Shown here piece after piece: positions 10,001-20,555 of a DNA stretch of 64,000 nt. A program made the position numbers and the translations under genes. Origin of the DNA: Orbaceae bacterium lpD02. Lineage in GTDB: Bacteria; Pseudomonadota; Gammaproteobacteria; Enterobacterales; Orbaceae. Position 1 is the stretch's first letter. Each line of letters begins with the position of its first letter. The notes under the pieces are model-generated. The model was not told where the DNA came from and made no database searches. It was given only the letters and a program-made list of their open reading frames with translations. The DNA lies in contig CP133960.1 of NCBI GenBank assembly GCA_036251875.1, forward strand, positions 310,001 through 374,000, in the 5' to 3' direction.

Positions 10001-10626
10001 AACAAATAACAAATAATGAAAATTATAACCTTGACGAAATCATTGAAATACTTAACTGGGATATTGGTGATGATATTAAGCTGGAGCTACTAGACTTTGT
10101 ACACGAACCAATTTCCATACTAGAAAAAGGATATTCAGCGACTATCAATAAGTATATTTTGGATAATAATTTTAATGATGAAGATTTAATAGGCCTAGTT
10201 ACCTCTTATGAAAAATGGGGTACAACCGTACAATCGAAGTTATTAGAAAAGATAATTCAGAGTATAGATAGATTAATGTTAGAACCTGAAAATATATCTA
10301 TTACATTATTAAAAGATTTAATAAGCTTAGATACTTTAGATATTGATCTTAAAATAAATTTATTAATTAGTAAGTTAAGTGAGTTAAACAAAGATGAATG
10401 CAGCGACTGTCTTAGTATTATGAAGTTATCAGAATATGATAAGTTATTTGATTTACGTAAAAAAAATAAGATAACTATATCTAAGAGTAATGAAAAACTA
10501 TTAATAGCTTTAAAAGATAATGGGGACATCACAGATTATACCTGCGAACTTGAAAGTGATTACTATACTATTATAAAACCTAAGAAAGCTAATAAAGCTA
10601 ATAAAGATGAAGAACTATTAGATTAG
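7068..10626 (+). pseudogene. YobI-like membrane P-loop NTPase, 5' end lost to the IS
   Basis: The open frame formally starts at 6970 inside the IS, but its first 33 codons are antisense to orfA. Native sequence starts at 7068 with YGAGKSSLIESYKKK, the end of a Walker A motif. The leading glycine of GxxxxGKS has been replaced by an aspartate from the IS end. Two hydrophobic segments follow (ORF residues about 125-144 and 167-187), then Walker B (DVIVFEDLDRF, residues 238-248), a coiled coil (about 410-450) and a long, very AT-rich C-terminal region. This architecture is that of YobI-type P-loop ATPases, membrane-anchored proteins of poorly known role, some found in defence-type islands. No upstream start or ribosome site is evident, so the gene is probably dead. 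Confidence 0.75.
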
Positions 10627-11001
10627 TACTTCAAAGTACTGATACTAGATTTATCAGGATTTCTGATTTACCTCTGTGCTTGTGAAAATTTTCAACATAA
10701 AAAAGAGTCTCGTGTGAGCACTAGTTAAACAAGACTCCATAAATTTAGTGAACACTAGTAATGATCAAACTTATCAATAAGCAGTCAATGATGTGCTCTT
10801 ATTTTTAATTGAAAGTTATTAGTTGTGAGCGTTAATGTCTGCTGTTCGCTCATTTGGGTCTAATGCGCTTTATGTCATGAAGTAGACATTGGTATTTTTC
10901 TATTTTCTAGTAATACAGAGATATGTTTATGCAATAAAGCCATTGTAAAATAACTTAAGAGTACTTTAAATTTTTACTGATCAATTAAGAAGGAGCATTT
11001 C
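10627..11001. other. Intergenic stretch with a dispersed hairpin repeat
   Basis: No gene is seen. AATGTCT at 10834-10840, followed by GCTGTTCGCTC, pairs with AGACATT at 10884-10890. The same core, AATGTCTGCTGTTCGCTC, recurs at 22940-22957 in another hairpin, so this is a dispersed repeat. The start of the gap (GTACTTCAAAGTAC at 10626-10639) could be a weak stop hairpin for the NTPase gene. Confidence 0.5.
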
Positions 11002-11700
11002 ATGAGCCAAGTAGCGGTCGTTACAGGAGCAAGCAGTGGTATAGGAGAAGCTATAGTTAAAACACTATTAAAAAACGACTATAATCTTTTAGGTAACGGA
11101 AGAACCATAAACTCAACCTTTACACCACAGTCTAACCTAATCTTAAATAGTGAAGATTTACTCATTCCAGAAACCGCTCAAAACTTATTGAACATGGTTT
11201 TACAACAATGGCAACGATGCGATATATTATTTGTTAATGCAGGAACAATCGAGTCAGCTAATATAGAAACAATTGATATTGATAAAATGTGTAAGATGGT
11301 TCGCCTAAAGGTCGAAATGTCATATAGAATAATTTATACCTTCTTAAAATACTTTAAACAGATAAATCGTGGCCACATCATTATCACCTCAAGTGTTATG
11401 GGTACAAAAACAAGAGAGAACTCTGGAGCCTATGCAGGATGTAATTTTGCCTTAGAAGCATTAGCGGAATCGCTTAGGATGGAACTTTCAGAAACTAATA
11501 TTCAAATAACCTGTATTGAGCCTGGATTAGTTGAGACAAAATTGCATAGAGAATGGCCTATCCAACCAAATGAATTATTAAATATTTCTGATAAATTATC
11601 TCCTCAAGATATCGCGGACAGTATTCTAGAGATACTAAAAAAGCCAGCACACATTCGCATACCCAAATACATGATTTTACCAAAGGGACATAAAATATAA
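11002..11700 (+). CDS. SDR-family protein with altered catalytic motif
   Basis: 232 aa, with a strong GAAGGAG ribosome site. The Rossmann dinucleotide motif TGASSGIG (residues 8-15) and the NAG motif (FVNAGT) mark a classical short-chain dehydrogenase/reductase, and the serine of TSSVMG is present. The usual YxxxK is Y144-A-G-C-N148: the catalytic lysine has become asparagine (codon AAT), which normally abolishes or greatly lowers oxidoreductase activity. The C-terminal EPGLVETKLHREWP fits the cofactor and substrate-loop region. It may have become a nucleotide-binding regulator or be starting to decay. It stands alone between the broken NTPase and the cus locus. Substrate unknown. Confidence 0.8.
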   Translation: MSQVAVVTGASSGIGEAIVKTLLKNDYNLLGNGRTINSTFTPQSNLILNSEDLLIPETAQNLLNMVLQQWQRCDILFVNAGTIESANIETIDIDKMCKMVRLKVEMSYRIIYTFLKYFKQINRGHIIITSSVMGTKTRENSGAYAGCNFALEALAESLRMELSETNIQITCIEPGLVETKLHREWPIQPNELLNISDKLSPQDIADSILEILKKPAHIRIPKYMILPKGHKI

Positions 11701-12165
11701 GCTTAATATCACTGCTTAGTGCCAAAAGCGGAAGTTTAATGAAAATCTAAAAATAATGTATATGGCCTGTTACTCAACAACTCATTGAAATGCATTCTAG
11801 TGTATTATTTAGGCTCGTTATAATTATGTGGATGTGAATTGCCATATTAGTGATTTTTTCTACATCTTAACCAATGAGCTGGCTATTAGTTTAGTTGCTA
11901 AGAAATCAAAAGAAAGAATGTAATATACAAGTGAGCAAAATCATTAGATCTGGCCATTCATTTATACTGAGGTCTGATCTATTTAGATAACATTTTATTG
12001 ATGCCATGAAGATAATAAACCTATTGTTATTTATAGTTTATTTTGCCAAAAGAGCACGATAAAATCTATACTAAGCCACATTACAAAAATTGTAATCTTT
12101 CTGTCACGGTGATGTTATACGTAAGTCTTATTCTCTATTCATCTATTTTATGAGTCAGAGAAAAC
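11701..12165. other. Intergenic region upstream of cusC
   Basis: No gene is seen in these 465 bases, which are AT-rich and hold stop codons in all frames. The right end carries a palindrome described separately, which probably belongs to the cus promoter. Nothing else is supported. Confidence 0.5.
12080..12096 (+). promoter_or_regulatory. Candidate CusR operator upstream of cusC
   Basis: ATTACA-N5-TGTAAT is a perfect 6+6 palindrome 70 bases ahead of the cusC start. OmpR-type metal regulators of the CusR/CopR family bind such short inverted repeats with TTACA/TGTAA-like arms. The site is placed to control cusCFBA in answer to the cusSR pair encoded downstream. Binding is inferred. Confidence 0.5.
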
Positions 12166-13530
12166 ATGGCTAAGTTAAATCTCATCTCCATTCCTCTATT
12201 TATGGTGTTAAGCGGTTGTATTTCATTAGCACCAAAAAATAGTGATCCCAATATTTCAACAGTTCCTCAGTATTTAAGCCAGTCTGAAGATCATAACTCC
12301 ATTGATTTAAGTGATATTGGTTGGAAGCGTTATTTTAGGGATGAACAACTTATCTCTCTGATTGAGGTGACTTTGGCAAATAATACCGATATCAGACTAG
12401 CCACACTTAAAACCTTGGAGAGTTATAAGAAATACGGTGTAGCACAATCGAGCCGTTACCCTCAGGTTGATGGTCAGACATCGATTCAATACGCGGGGCA
12501 AAATCGTGATGAAACCAGTAAAAATTATAATATAGGTGCTTCGTTTAGCTTTGAGATTGATTTATTTGGGCGGCTTAAAAATTTAAGCCAATCACAATTA
12601 GAGGCTTACTTAGCAACGGAAGAAGCACAACGTAATGTCTATCTATTACTCGTGTCACAAGTAGCCCAAGCTTATTTTAATGAGCAAATTATTGTTCAAA
12701 AAATAGCAACGGCTGATAAGCAAATGGAAAATTATCAACAAGCATTGGCCTTGATTGAGTCACGGTTGATTTCTGGAGAGTCAACTTATTTAGATTATGA
12801 GCAAGCAAGGGGTATGCTTGAAAGTATTAAAGTTAGCCGTGTTGAGTTGTTACAAGAACAACAATTAGCACACCATACGTTACAAAATTTAGTGAATCGT
12901 TATGATTTAACAGTTGAACCTGTAACAGACCTAAATTTAATTAACGTAGCAATCCCTAGCAATTTACCTTCAACTGTTTTGTTGAAGCGCCCCGATATTC
13001 AACAAGCCGAACATCAACTTAAAGCCAGTAACGCAGATATAGGTGTAGCCAGAGCGGCATTTTTCCCCTCTATCTCATTAACGGGTGGCATCAGCAATGC
13101 CAGTACAGAGCTTTCCGATTTATTAAGTGGGGCTACCTTATGGGATCTAGCACCTAAAATCAGTTTACCGATTTTTAAAGGAGGACAAAATAAATTTAAT
13201 TTGGATATCGCTAATCTTCGACAACAACAAGCTGCTATAACCTATGAAAAAACACTGCAAGCAGCCTTTAAAGAAGTGGCTGATTTATTAACACTACAAC
13301 AAAGTTATCGTCAGCAAAAATTACTTCAAGAGCAATACTTATCAACTCAACAAAATGCATTAAGCTTATCACAGCAAGGTTATTTGAGTGGTTCTGCCAG
13401 TTATTTAGATATTCTTGATGCACAGCGTAATGTATTTACGACAGAACTAACTCTATTGACTTTAACCCAAAACACACTCGCCAATCAGGTTAATCTATTT
13501 GTTGCCTTAGGTGGCGGTTGGAAAGAATAA
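12166..13530 (+). CDS. cusC: CusC-like outer membrane efflux lipoprotein
   Basis: 454 aa. A lipoprotein signal peptide ends in the lipobox LSGC (Cys18). The body has the two repeated outer-membrane-factor halves of the TolC/NodT family, with the typical VSQVAQAYF and the closing QGYLSGSASYLDILDAQRN. CusC forms the trimeric outer-membrane channel of the CusCBA copper(I)/silver(I) pump. It is the first gene of cusC-cusF-cusB-cusA in the E. coli order. The membership of the tripartite pump is certain from context, although copper/silver specificity rests on CusA and CusF rather than on this protein. Confidence 0.9.
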   Translation: MAKLNLISIPLFMVLSGCISLAPKNSDPNISTVPQYLSQSEDHNSIDLSDIGWKRYFRDEQLISLIEVTLANNTDIRLATLKTLESYKKYGVAQSSRYPQVDGQTSIQYAGQNRDETSKNYNIGASFSFEIDLFGRLKNLSQSQLEAYLATEEAQRNVYLLLVSQVAQAYFNEQIIVQKIATADKQMENYQQALALIESRLISGESTYLDYEQARGMLESIKVSRVELLQEQQLAHHTLQNLVNRYDLTVEPVTDLNLINVAIPSNLPSTVLLKRPDIQQAEHQLKASNADIGVARAAFFPSISLTGGISNASTELSDLLSGATLWDLAPKISLPIFKGGQNKFNLDIANLRQQQAAITYEKTLQAAFKEVADLLTLQQSYRQQKLLQEQYLSTQQNALSLSQQGYLSGSASYLDILDAQRNVFTTELTLLTLTQNTLANQVNLFVALGGGWKE

Positions 13531-13555
13531 ATAACACAATACAAGGAAATTCATT

Positions 13556-13897
13556 ATGAAATTAACAAACATGCTACTTACAACAGCTTTAACATTAAGT
13601 TCAACAGCAGTGGTATGGGCTGGCCAAACTCATGAGCATGCTCATCAACCATCAGCCACGCAAACACAACAACTTATTCAAACGCAAGGGGTTGTTGAAA
13701 GTGTTGATCTTGCTAATAAAAAAGTCACTATCCATCATGATCCGATAACTTCATTAAATTGGCCTGCTATGACGATGCGCTTTACGGCTGAAGATGTGGC
13801 GTTAATTCAAAATTTAAAACCAAACGATAACATCCGCTTTACATTTGAACAAAAAGGTCCGTTATCAATGCTTCAACGTGTTGATATTGTTCAGTAG
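13556..13897 (+). CDS. cusF: CusF periplasmic Cu(I)/Ag(I) chaperone
   Basis: 113 aa with an AAGGAA ribosome site and an N-terminal signal peptide cleaved near residue 22. A His-rich linker (HEHAH) follows, then a small beta-barrel domain. The CusF metal site is complete: His61, Trp69, Met72 and Met74 (HHDPITSLNWPAMTM) show the same spacing as His36, Trp44, Met47 and Met49 of E. coli CusF. CusF binds cuprous or silver ions in the periplasm through a metal, methionine and cation-pi tryptophan site and hands them to CusB. Being 26 bases downstream of cusC, it is certainly co-transcribed. The additional histidines before the domain may bind more metal. Confidence 0.92.
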   Translation: MKLTNMLLTTALTLSSTAVVWAGQTHEHAHQPSATQTQQLIQTQGVVESVDLANKKVTIHHDPITSLNWPAMTMRFTAEDVALIQNLKPNDNIRFTFEQKGPLSMLQRVDIVQ

Positions 13898-13947
13898 TTA
13901 TATTAACTGAGCCACACCATTCGTTATTGATAAAAACAGGAAGACAC

Positions 13948-15219
13948 ATGTTGGTTAAAAAATATCAAGCAATCATGCTGATTACGATAGGAATGGTGCT
14001 TGGCATTCTGGTAACAGCATTTAGTTACTCACGACTCACTTCGAAAGCTACAGAAACAACTAGCACTGTCGCTGAACGTAAAGTGCTTTTTTGGTACGAT
14101 CCAATGTACCCCGCTACCAAATTTGATAAACCAGGCCCTTCGCCATTTATGGATATGGATTTAGTACCCAAATATGCTGATGAAGGAAGCGAGGAGGTGG
14201 CAGGCGTCACGATTAGCCCAACGCAAGTACAAAATTTGGGCTTACGTACTGATATTGCTGAAACAGGTAAGTTAACGTATCAACAAAGTTTACCGGCTAA
14301 TGTCAATTTTAACCAATATCAATATGAAATTGTCCATGCGAGGGCATCAGGTTTTGTTGAAAAAAGCTATCCATTAGCGGTGGGTGATTATGTCAAGAAA
14401 GGAGATCCGTTGGTTGCTATTACGGTTTCTGATTGGGTTTCTGCACAAAGCGAATATTTAACGTTGCTTAGGACTAATGCCTCGCCCGCGTTATTAAAGG
14501 GGGTTCTTGAACGACTTTATCTGGCGGGTATGCCGAAAAGCCTAATTAATCAATTAAATAAAACAAAAAAGATTCAAAGTTATTTAACTATTCGTGCACC
14601 TATCAGCGGAGTATTAACGAGCTTTGATTTGCGCAGTGGTATGACCATGAATAAGTCAGCCCTAATCGCAACTATTCAAGGTATTGATCCTATTTGGGTT
14701 ATTGCCTCTGTGCCTGAGTCACTGGCGGGTCTATTGATGAAAGATACCCAGTTAACTGTTGAAGTACCTGCTTTACCTGAACAGCAATTTAAGATAACTG
14801 ACTGGCAAGTGCTTTCCAATGCTCAAGCAGATACCCGAACCTTATCATTACGATTATTTGTAGCTAATCCAGATCACAAGCTAAAACCGGGAATGAGTGC
14901 CATCGTTAAATTGCAAACAGCAAGCCAAAATTATGTGTTAGTGCCTTCACAAGCCATTATTAATACAGGTGATGAGCAACGTGTGATTACTCAAGATGAG
15001 CAAGGGCGATTTATTCCTAAACGTATCAAAATTTATGCTGAGGCCAGTGGTAAAACGGCAATTCTGTCAGGATTAAAAGCAGGGGAGAAAATCATAACCT
15101 CAGGTTTATTCCTGATTGATTCAGAAGCCAATATTAATGGGGCACTTGAGCGCATGCGTGAGCAACCAGCCGACAAGACCAATCAACACAATATGACTGG
15201 ACATCAAGGAGCACATTAA
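13948..15219 (+). CDS. cusB: CusB membrane fusion protein
   Basis: The ATG at 13948 is preferred over the TTG at 13927 because AGGAA sits five bases before it (423 aa). One N-terminal membrane segment (about residues 7-25) is followed by a heavy-metal-binding domain ([25 protein letters not shown]) that carries the Met residues of CusB. Biotinyl-lipoyl, alpha-hairpin and beta-barrel adaptor domains come next. The end is His-rich ([10 protein letters not shown]). CusB links the inner-membrane pump CusA to CusC and switches it on when loaded with metal. Its stop codon overlaps the start of cusA (TAATG). Confidence 0.92.
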   Translation: MLVKKYQAIMLITIGMVLGILVTAFSYSRLTSKATETTSTVAERKVLFWYDPMYPATKFDKPGPSPFMDMDLVPKYADEGSEEVAGVTISPTQVQNLGLRTDIAETGKLTYQQSLPANVNFNQYQYEIVHARASGFVEKSYPLAVGDYVKKGDPLVAITVSDWVSAQSEYLTLLRTNASPALLKGVLERLYLAGMPKSLINQLNKTKKIQSYLTIRAPISGVLTSFDLRSGMTMNKSALIATIQGIDPIWVIASVPESLAGLLMKDTQLTVEVPALPEQQFKITDWQVLSNAQADTRTLSLRLFVANPDHKLKPGMSAIVKLQTASQNYVLVPSQAIINTGDEQRVITQDEQGRFIPKRIKIYAEASGKTAILSGLKAGEKIITSGLFLIDSEANINGALERMREQPADKTNQHNMTGHQGAH

Positions 15220-18200
15220 TGATCAAATGGATTATTCAAAAATCGGTAGCCAACCGATTATTAGTGATGATGGGGGTGTTATTGCTTTCTGTCTGGGGCG
15301 CTTGGATCACCTATAAAACCCCTGTTGATGCCTTACCTGACTTGTCTGATGTGCAGGTTATTATTCGAACCAATTATGCAGGCCAAGCCCCACAGATTGT
15401 AGAGAATCAAGTAACTTATCCATTAACCACAACAATGCTTTCTGTACCTGGTGCTAGAACTGTTAGGGGATTTTCTTCTTTTGGTGAGTCTTATGTTTAT
15501 ATTATTTTTGATGATAACACGGATTTATACTGGGCACGTTCACGGGTATTAGAATATTTAAATCAAGTTCAGGGCAAACTACCCGCAGGCGTTGTGCCTA
15601 TGCTAGGGCCTGATGCAACCGGTGTCGGTTGGATCTATGAGTATGCCTTGGTTGATCGCAGTGCTAAGCATGATTTAGCTGAGCTGCGTTCGTTACAGGA
15701 CTGGTTCTTAAAGTTTGAACTTAAAACCATTCCCAGTGTTGCCGAAGTGGCTACCGTGGGCGGTGTAGTCAAAGAATACCAAGTGGTGGTTGATCCTTTA
15801 AAGCTAGCACAATACAACATTGCATTACCACAAATTAAACAAGCCATTAATAGTGGTAATAAGGAAATGGGTGGTTCAGTTGTTGAGCTAGCCGAAGCTG
15901 AGTACATGGTGCGTGCTAGTGGCTATTTACAGACGATTGAAGATTTTAATCACATTGTATTAAAAACTAATGAGAATGCAACACCAGTCTACCTTAAAGA
16001 TGTTGCTCGCGTGCAACTAGGGCCAGAAATGCGTCGAGGCGTGGCGGAGCTCAACGGTGAGGGTGAGGTCGTCGGTGGTATTATTATTTTGCGTTCAGGT
16101 GAAAATGCCCGTGAAGTGATCGGTCATGTCAAAGATAAACTGAAAACACTGCAAAGTAGTTTACCTGATGGTGTTGAAATTGTGACAACCTATGACCGAA
16201 GCCAATTGATTGACCGAGCAATCGACAACTTAACTGGTAAATTACTGGAAGAGTTTATTGTTGTGGCATTAGTTTGTGTTTTATTTTTATGGCATGTGCG
16301 TTCAGCTTTGGTTGCTATTATTTCACTTCCTTTAGGTTTATTTATTGCTTTTATCATGATGTATTATCAAGGTATAAATGCCAACATCATGTCGTTAGGG
16401 GGGATCGCTATCGCCATTGGTGCCATGGTTGATGCCGCGGTGGTGATGATTGAAAATGCCCATAAAAAACTAGAGCAATGGCAACACGCATACCCAGATA
16501 AAACCATCACGCCTAAAGAGCGTTGGCAAGTAATTACAGAGGCTTCGGTTGAGGTGGGGCCTGCCTTATTTATTAGTTTATTGATTATTACATTATCGTT
16601 TATTCCTATCTTTACCCTTGAAGGGCAAGAGGGAAAGCTGTTTTCACCTTTAGCTTTTACCAAAACCTATGCTATGGCAGGTGCTGCGGTATTGTCGATT
16701 GTGGTGATTCCTATTTTGATGGGATTTTGGATTCGTGGCAAAATTCCAAAGGAGGACGCCAATCCATTGAATCGTTTTTTAATTAAAATTTATAGCCCAA
16801 TGATTCATGTGGTATTAAAGCATGCGAAACTAACCTTAGCTATTTCCTTTATTTTATTAGCTACATTAGTTTGGCCTTTAAGTCGCATTGGTGGCGAGTT
16901 TTTACCGCGTATTGATGAGGGTGATTTATTGTACATGCCGTCAACCTTACCGGGTGTTTCATCGGGGCAAGTATCCTATATTTTACAGTTGACAGATAAA
17001 CTGATAAAAACGGTGCCTGAGGTGGATACAGTTTTTGGTAAAGTAGGCAAAGCTGAAACTGCTACGGATTCAGCTCCGATGGAGATGATAGAAAGTACCA
17101 TTCGTTTAAAACCAGCATCTGAGTGGCGAGAAGGGATGACGCTAGATAAGATTATTGATGAGCTTGATGCGACGGTTCGATTGCCGGGATTAGCAAACTT
17201 ATGGGTTCCCCCCATCCGTAATCGTATTGATATGCTATCCACGGGTGTAAAAAGTGCTATTGGTATTAAAGTATCAGGGACTAATTTAGCTGAAATTGAT
17301 AAGATTGCGCAGCAAATTGAAGAAGTTTCTAAAACAGTCCCCGGCGTGGTATCCGCACTTGCTGAGCGTTTAACAGGTGGTCGATACATTGATATTGATA
17401 TTGATCGTGAAAAAAGTGCCCGTTATGGGATGAATATTGACGATGTACAACTCTTTGTTTCTGCTGCGATTGGTGGGCAGATGATTGGCGATACCATTGA
17501 GGGTATTGAGAGTTATCCGATTAGCCTACGGTATCCTCAAGATTACCGTAACAATGTTGACAGTTTACGACGTTTACCTATTTTAACGCCCAAAGGACAA
17601 TATATTACCTTAGCAGATGTTGCCCGTGTTGAAATAAAAACCGGTGCACCGATGTTAAAAACTGAAAATGCGAGACCCGCGAGTTGGGTATACATTGATG
17701 CGCGTGGACGGGATTTGGTGTCGGTTGTGCATGACTTACAAACAGCAATTAGTCAAAATGTAAAACTCAGTTCTGGTATTAGTGTTTCTTACACAGGGCA
17801 ATTTGAACTGTTAGAACGTGCCAGTGCACGTTTGCAAATGATGATACCGATGACGTTGTTGATTATCTTTACCTTATTGTATATTGCCTTCAGACGGATT
17901 GATGAAGCGTTGCTGATCATCACCAGTATTCCTTTTGCATTAATTGGTGGTTTTTGGTTCCTTTACTTTCAGGGGTATCACTTGTCGGTTGCAACGGGGA
18001 CGGGGTTTATTGCGTTGGCTGGGGTCTCGGCCGAGTTTGGGGTTGTGATGTTACTTTATTTACGCCATGCGATAGAAGACTATCAGCAACAATTGGGTAA
18101 AACACAACTTTCAGACGATGAACTCGATGAGGCGATTTATCACGGAGCGGTATTACGTGTACGCCCCAAAGCCATGACCGTTGCTGTTATTATTGCTGGA

Positions 18201-18374
18201 CTAGTCCCTATTTTATTGGCCACGGGGACAGGTTCAGAAGTCATGAGTCGTATTGCAGCGCCTATGGTTGGTGGGATGATCACAGCCCCCTTACTTTCTA
18301 TGTTTGTTATTCCTGCTGTTTACAAGCTGATACAACGTAGACGTTTTAAGCGGGAGGTTCATGAGGACTCGTAA
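15219..18374 (+). CDS. cusA: CusA heavy-metal RND efflux pump
   Basis: 1051 aa, the usual length, with twelve predicted membrane helices and two large periplasmic loops. The three methionines that bind Cu(I)/Ag(I) in E. coli CusA are present at the very same numbers: Met573 ([12 protein letters not shown]), Met623 (PMEMIESTI) and Met672 (NRIDMLSTG). The proton-relay acidic motif occurs in helix 4 ([19 protein letters not shown]). CusA is the proton-driven pump of the CusCBA complex and exports copper(I) and silver(I) from the periplasm and cytoplasm. It ends the four-gene operon and is followed by a good stop hairpin. The assignment and the metal specificity are both firm. Confidence 0.96.
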   Translation: MIKWIIQKSVANRLLVMMGVLLLSVWGAWITYKTPVDALPDLSDVQVIIRTNYAGQAPQIVENQVTYPLTTTMLSVPGARTVRGFSSFGESYVYIIFDDNTDLYWARSRVLEYLNQVQGKLPAGVVPMLGPDATGVGWIYEYALVDRSAKHDLAELRSLQDWFLKFELKTIPSVAEVATVGGVVKEYQVVVDPLKLAQYNIALPQIKQAINSGNKEMGGSVVELAEAEYMVRASGYLQTIEDFNHIVLKTNENATPVYLKDVARVQLGPEMRRGVAELNGEGEVVGGIIILRSGENAREVIGHVKDKLKTLQSSLPDGVEIVTTYDRSQLIDRAIDNLTGKLLEEFIVVALVCVLFLWHVRSALVAIISLPLGLFIAFIMMYYQGINANIMSLGGIAIAIGAMVDAAVVMIENAHKKLEQWQHAYPDKTITPKERWQVITEASVEVGPALFISLLIITLSFIPIFTLEGQEGKLFSPLAFTKTYAMAGAAVLSIVVIPILMGFWIRGKIPKEDANPLNRFLIKIYSPMIHVVLKHAKLTLAISFILLATLVWPLSRIGGEFLPRIDEGDLLYMPSTLPGVSSGQVSYILQLTDKLIKTVPEVDTVFGKVGKAETATDSAPMEMIESTIRLKPASEWREGMTLDKIIDELDATVRLPGLANLWVPPIRNRIDMLSTGVKSAIGIKVSGTNLAEIDKIAQQIEEVSKTVPGVVSALAERLTGGRYIDIDIDREKSARYGMNIDDVQLFVSAAIGGQMIGDTIEGIESYPISLRYPQDYRNNVDSLRRLPILTPKGQYITLADVARVEIKTGAPMLKTENARPASWVYIDARGRDLVSVVHDLQTAISQNVKLSSGISVSYTGQFELLERASARLQMMIPMTLLIIFTLLYIAFRRIDEALLIITSIPFALIGGFWFLYFQGYHLSVATGTGFIALAGVSAEFGVVMLLYLRHAIEDYQQQLGKTQLSDDELDEAIYHGAVLRVRPKAMTVAVIIAGLVPILLATGTGSEVMSRIAAPMVGGMITAPLLSMFVIPAVYKLIQRRRFKREVHEDS

Positions 18375-18403
18375 TTATTTCATAGCATGGAGTCAATCTT
18401 AAT

Positions 18404-18434
18404 TAATCCCACGTAAATCGTGGGATTAGTTTAT
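18404..18434. terminator. Terminator between convergent cusA and cusS
   Basis: A 10-bp perfect stem (TAATCCCACG at 18404-18413 with CGTGGGATTA at 18419-18428) and a 5-nt loop, followed by GTTTATT on the plus strand. It serves the cus structural operon and may also stop read-through towards cusS. Confidence 0.75.
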
Positions 18435-18480
18435 TAAGAAAAAGGAAAGGCTGTTGTTACATAGCCAATACTTAACAGTT

Positions 18481-19875
18481 TTAACTTGTTGTGTGTTTGT
18501 TTTTAAGGCGTAGCGTAAAGCATGTCTGGCGTTGCTCAGATGATACAGTTATTTTTCCTTGGTGCGCTGCAATAATGGCTGCTGTAATTGCAAGGCCTAA
18601 GCCAGCTCCCTCACTATTATTGGTTCTTGAGCTGTCGGTACGGTAAAAGCGTTCAAATAGATGCGGTAGATGTTTGGCATCTATCGTCTCTCCCTGATTG
18701 GTGATGGTGATTTGTGTCTGATCTGTTTCTTCTATTATTTTAATCTCAATGGTGGAGTGCTCATCGCCGTAATTAATTGCATTGGCGATAAGATTGCTCA
18801 ATGCGCGTTGTAATAAAGATTTATCGCCATGGAGTTTGCCTTGACCAGATAAGTGTAGTGTGATGTTCTTTTCTTGAGCAAGGTAATCATGAAAATCAAG
18901 CAGGGTGTTGATTTCATCATGTAGGGCGAAAGAGGTCTCTTCAGGACAAATGAGACCATTATCTGACTTGGCTAAAAAAAGCATATCAGTGACCATTCGG
19001 GTCATTTGGTCAAGGGCTTGTGCATTGTCGTGTAATGCTTGCTGATATTCTTCAACCGTACGTGATCGGGATAGGATGACTTGATTTTGCATTTTCATCG
19101 TACTCAGTGGTGTTCGTAATTCATGCGCTAAGTCTGATGAAAATCCGACGAGTCGCTGGAATGAGTTATTTAATCGATCAAGCATCGCATTAAAGGTTGC
19201 TGTTAATTGGGAAATTTCTAAGTAAGCCGAATTCATGGGCAGGGGGCGCGATAAATTATTGATGGTGATTTGTTCTGTTTGTGCCATCAATAGATGCAAT
19301 GGTTTTAGACCTTTTTGTGCTACGATACAAGCAAGTAACCCCATAATTAAGGCTGCAACGGCGATACTTATCCACATTGAGGTCTTAAATGCAGTTAAAA
19401 ATGTTTGATGATGATTAATATTTAAGGCAACCAGAACGATTGCTTTTTGATTTGCAATCGTCATTGGTTGGGTGAGTATGCGATAGCTAATATCGTTTTG
19501 ATGTAATGTGCTCAGTTTGGCGCCAAGTGTTTTAGATGGCAAGGCCAGTGCAGAGAGATTTTGTGTCGGTGAGCTATTAAATAACACATCACCAGCCGCA
19601 TTTGCCACAACGATAATAAAACCATGCTCACTGTGAGCATTTTCTGAAACGGTATGACCTAATTGTATTGAAACTTGAGAGAGTGTATCTACTTGGTGAA
19701 GTGATTGTGCAATATGCTGCGATTGCGCTTCAAGCATCATACGATCTTGTGAAATGAAGTGTTGGTTGACCACGTAGAGTACTGCAAAACCGAGCAGTAA
19801 CAATACAGCAAGGGCCGACAGTGAGAACATTAGAGCAAGACGAAAGGTGAGCGAGTATCTTAGTCGAGCAATCAT
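18481..19875 (-). CDS. cusS: CusS-like sensor histidine kinase
   Basis: 464 aa. Two membrane helices (about residues 11-33 and 168-190) frame a periplasmic sensor, followed by HAMP, then HisKA with the phosphorylated His251 in SDLAHELRTPLS, and an HATPase_c domain with NLIANAINYG and GAGLGLAI. This is the heavy-metal sensor kinase family (CusS/PcoS/CopS), which detects periplasmic copper or silver and phosphorylates the partner regulator. The start codon overlaps the cusR stop by one base, so the pair is coupled. Unlike E. coli, where cusRS is divergent from cusCFBA, here the pair lies downstream and convergent. Confidence 0.9.
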   Translation of the reverse strand: MIARLRYSLTFRLALMFSLSALAVLLLLGFAVLYVVNQHFISQDRMMLEAQSQHIAQSLHQVDTLSQVSIQLGHTVSENAHSEHGFIIVVANAAGDVLFNSSPTQNLSALALPSKTLGAKLSTLHQNDISYRILTQPMTIANQKAIVLVALNINHHQTFLTAFKTSMWISIAVAALIMGLLACIVAQKGLKPLHLLMAQTEQITINNLSRPLPMNSAYLEISQLTATFNAMLDRLNNSFQRLVGFSSDLAHELRTPLSTMKMQNQVILSRSRTVEEYQQALHDNAQALDQMTRMVTDMLFLAKSDNGLICPEETSFALHDEINTLLDFHDYLAQEKNITLHLSGQGKLHGDKSLLQRALSNLIANAINYGDEHSTIEIKIIEETDQTQITITNQGETIDAKHLPHLFERFYRTDSSRTNNSEGAGLGLAITAAIIAAHQGKITVSSEQRQTCFTLRLKNKHTTS

Positions 19876-20555
19876 TACTGTTTATCCTCAAGCACATAGC
19901 CCATACCACGGATCGTATGAATTAATTTATTATCATAGTTATCATCAATTTTACTGCGTAGGCGTCGCATTGCCACATCAATCACGTTGGTGTCACTATC
20001 AAAATTCATATCCCAGACTTGCGAAGCAATTAAAGAGCGTGATAACACTTCGCCTTGACGGCGTATTAGTAATTCAAGTAAGGCAAACTCTTTTGCTGTT
20101 AAATCAATGCGTAATTCTCCGCGCATGACATAACGGCGTTTAATATCCAGTGTTAAGTCGGCAACTTTGAGGGTGTCTGAATCGGTGATGTTAAGGGTTG
20201 ATCGGCGTAATAAGGTACGAATTCGTGCGAGCAATTCTGTAAAGTCAAATGGTTTGATGAGGTAGTCATCTGCCCCCATCTCTAACCCTTGAACCCTGTC
20301 TGATACTCGATCTCGTGCTGAAAGCAAGAGAATGGGCATTTGTTTTCCTGCATGTCTGACGGTCTTTAAAATAGCCAGTCCATCGAGTTTGGGCAACATA
20401 ATGTCCAGAATAATCAGATCATAATCTTCTGTTAAAGCACTGTGCAGCCCATCCACCCCATTATGCAGTAAATCCACAATATAGCCCGATTCTGTTAAGC
20501 CTTGTTTTAAGTAATCGGCCATTTTTTGATTATCTTCGACAATAAGTAATTTCAT
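19875..20555 (-). CDS. cusR: CusR-like response regulator
   Basis: 226 aa of the OmpR/PhoB class. The receiver domain has the acidic pocket (VEDN), the phospho-acceptor Asp51 ([10 protein letters not shown]) and the switch lysine (LIKPFDFTE). The C-terminal winged-helix domain contains [23 protein letters not shown] and [13 protein letters not shown], typical of CusR/CopR. It should activate cusCFBA when phosphorylated by CusS, probably at the ATTACA-N5-TGTAAT site at 12080. It is the first gene of the cusRS pair, transcribed on the minus strand from the 20556-21042 gap. Confidence 0.92.
   Translation of the reverse strand: MKLLIVEDNQKMADYLKQGLTESGYIVDLLHNGVDGLHSALTEDYDLIILDIMLPKLDGLAILKTVRHAGKQMPILLLSARDRVSDRVQGLEMGADDYLIKPFDFTELLARIRTLLRRSTLNITDSDTLKVADLTLDIKRRYVMRGELRIDLTAKEFALLELLIRRQGEVLSRSLIASQVWDMNFDSDTNVIDVAMRRLRSKIDDNYDNKLIHTIRGMGYVLEDKQ

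Noticed and set aside
15635-17389. Antisense frames of 90-137 codons in cusA
   Set aside because: The sense frame is a fully conserved CusA; the antisense translations show no family features.
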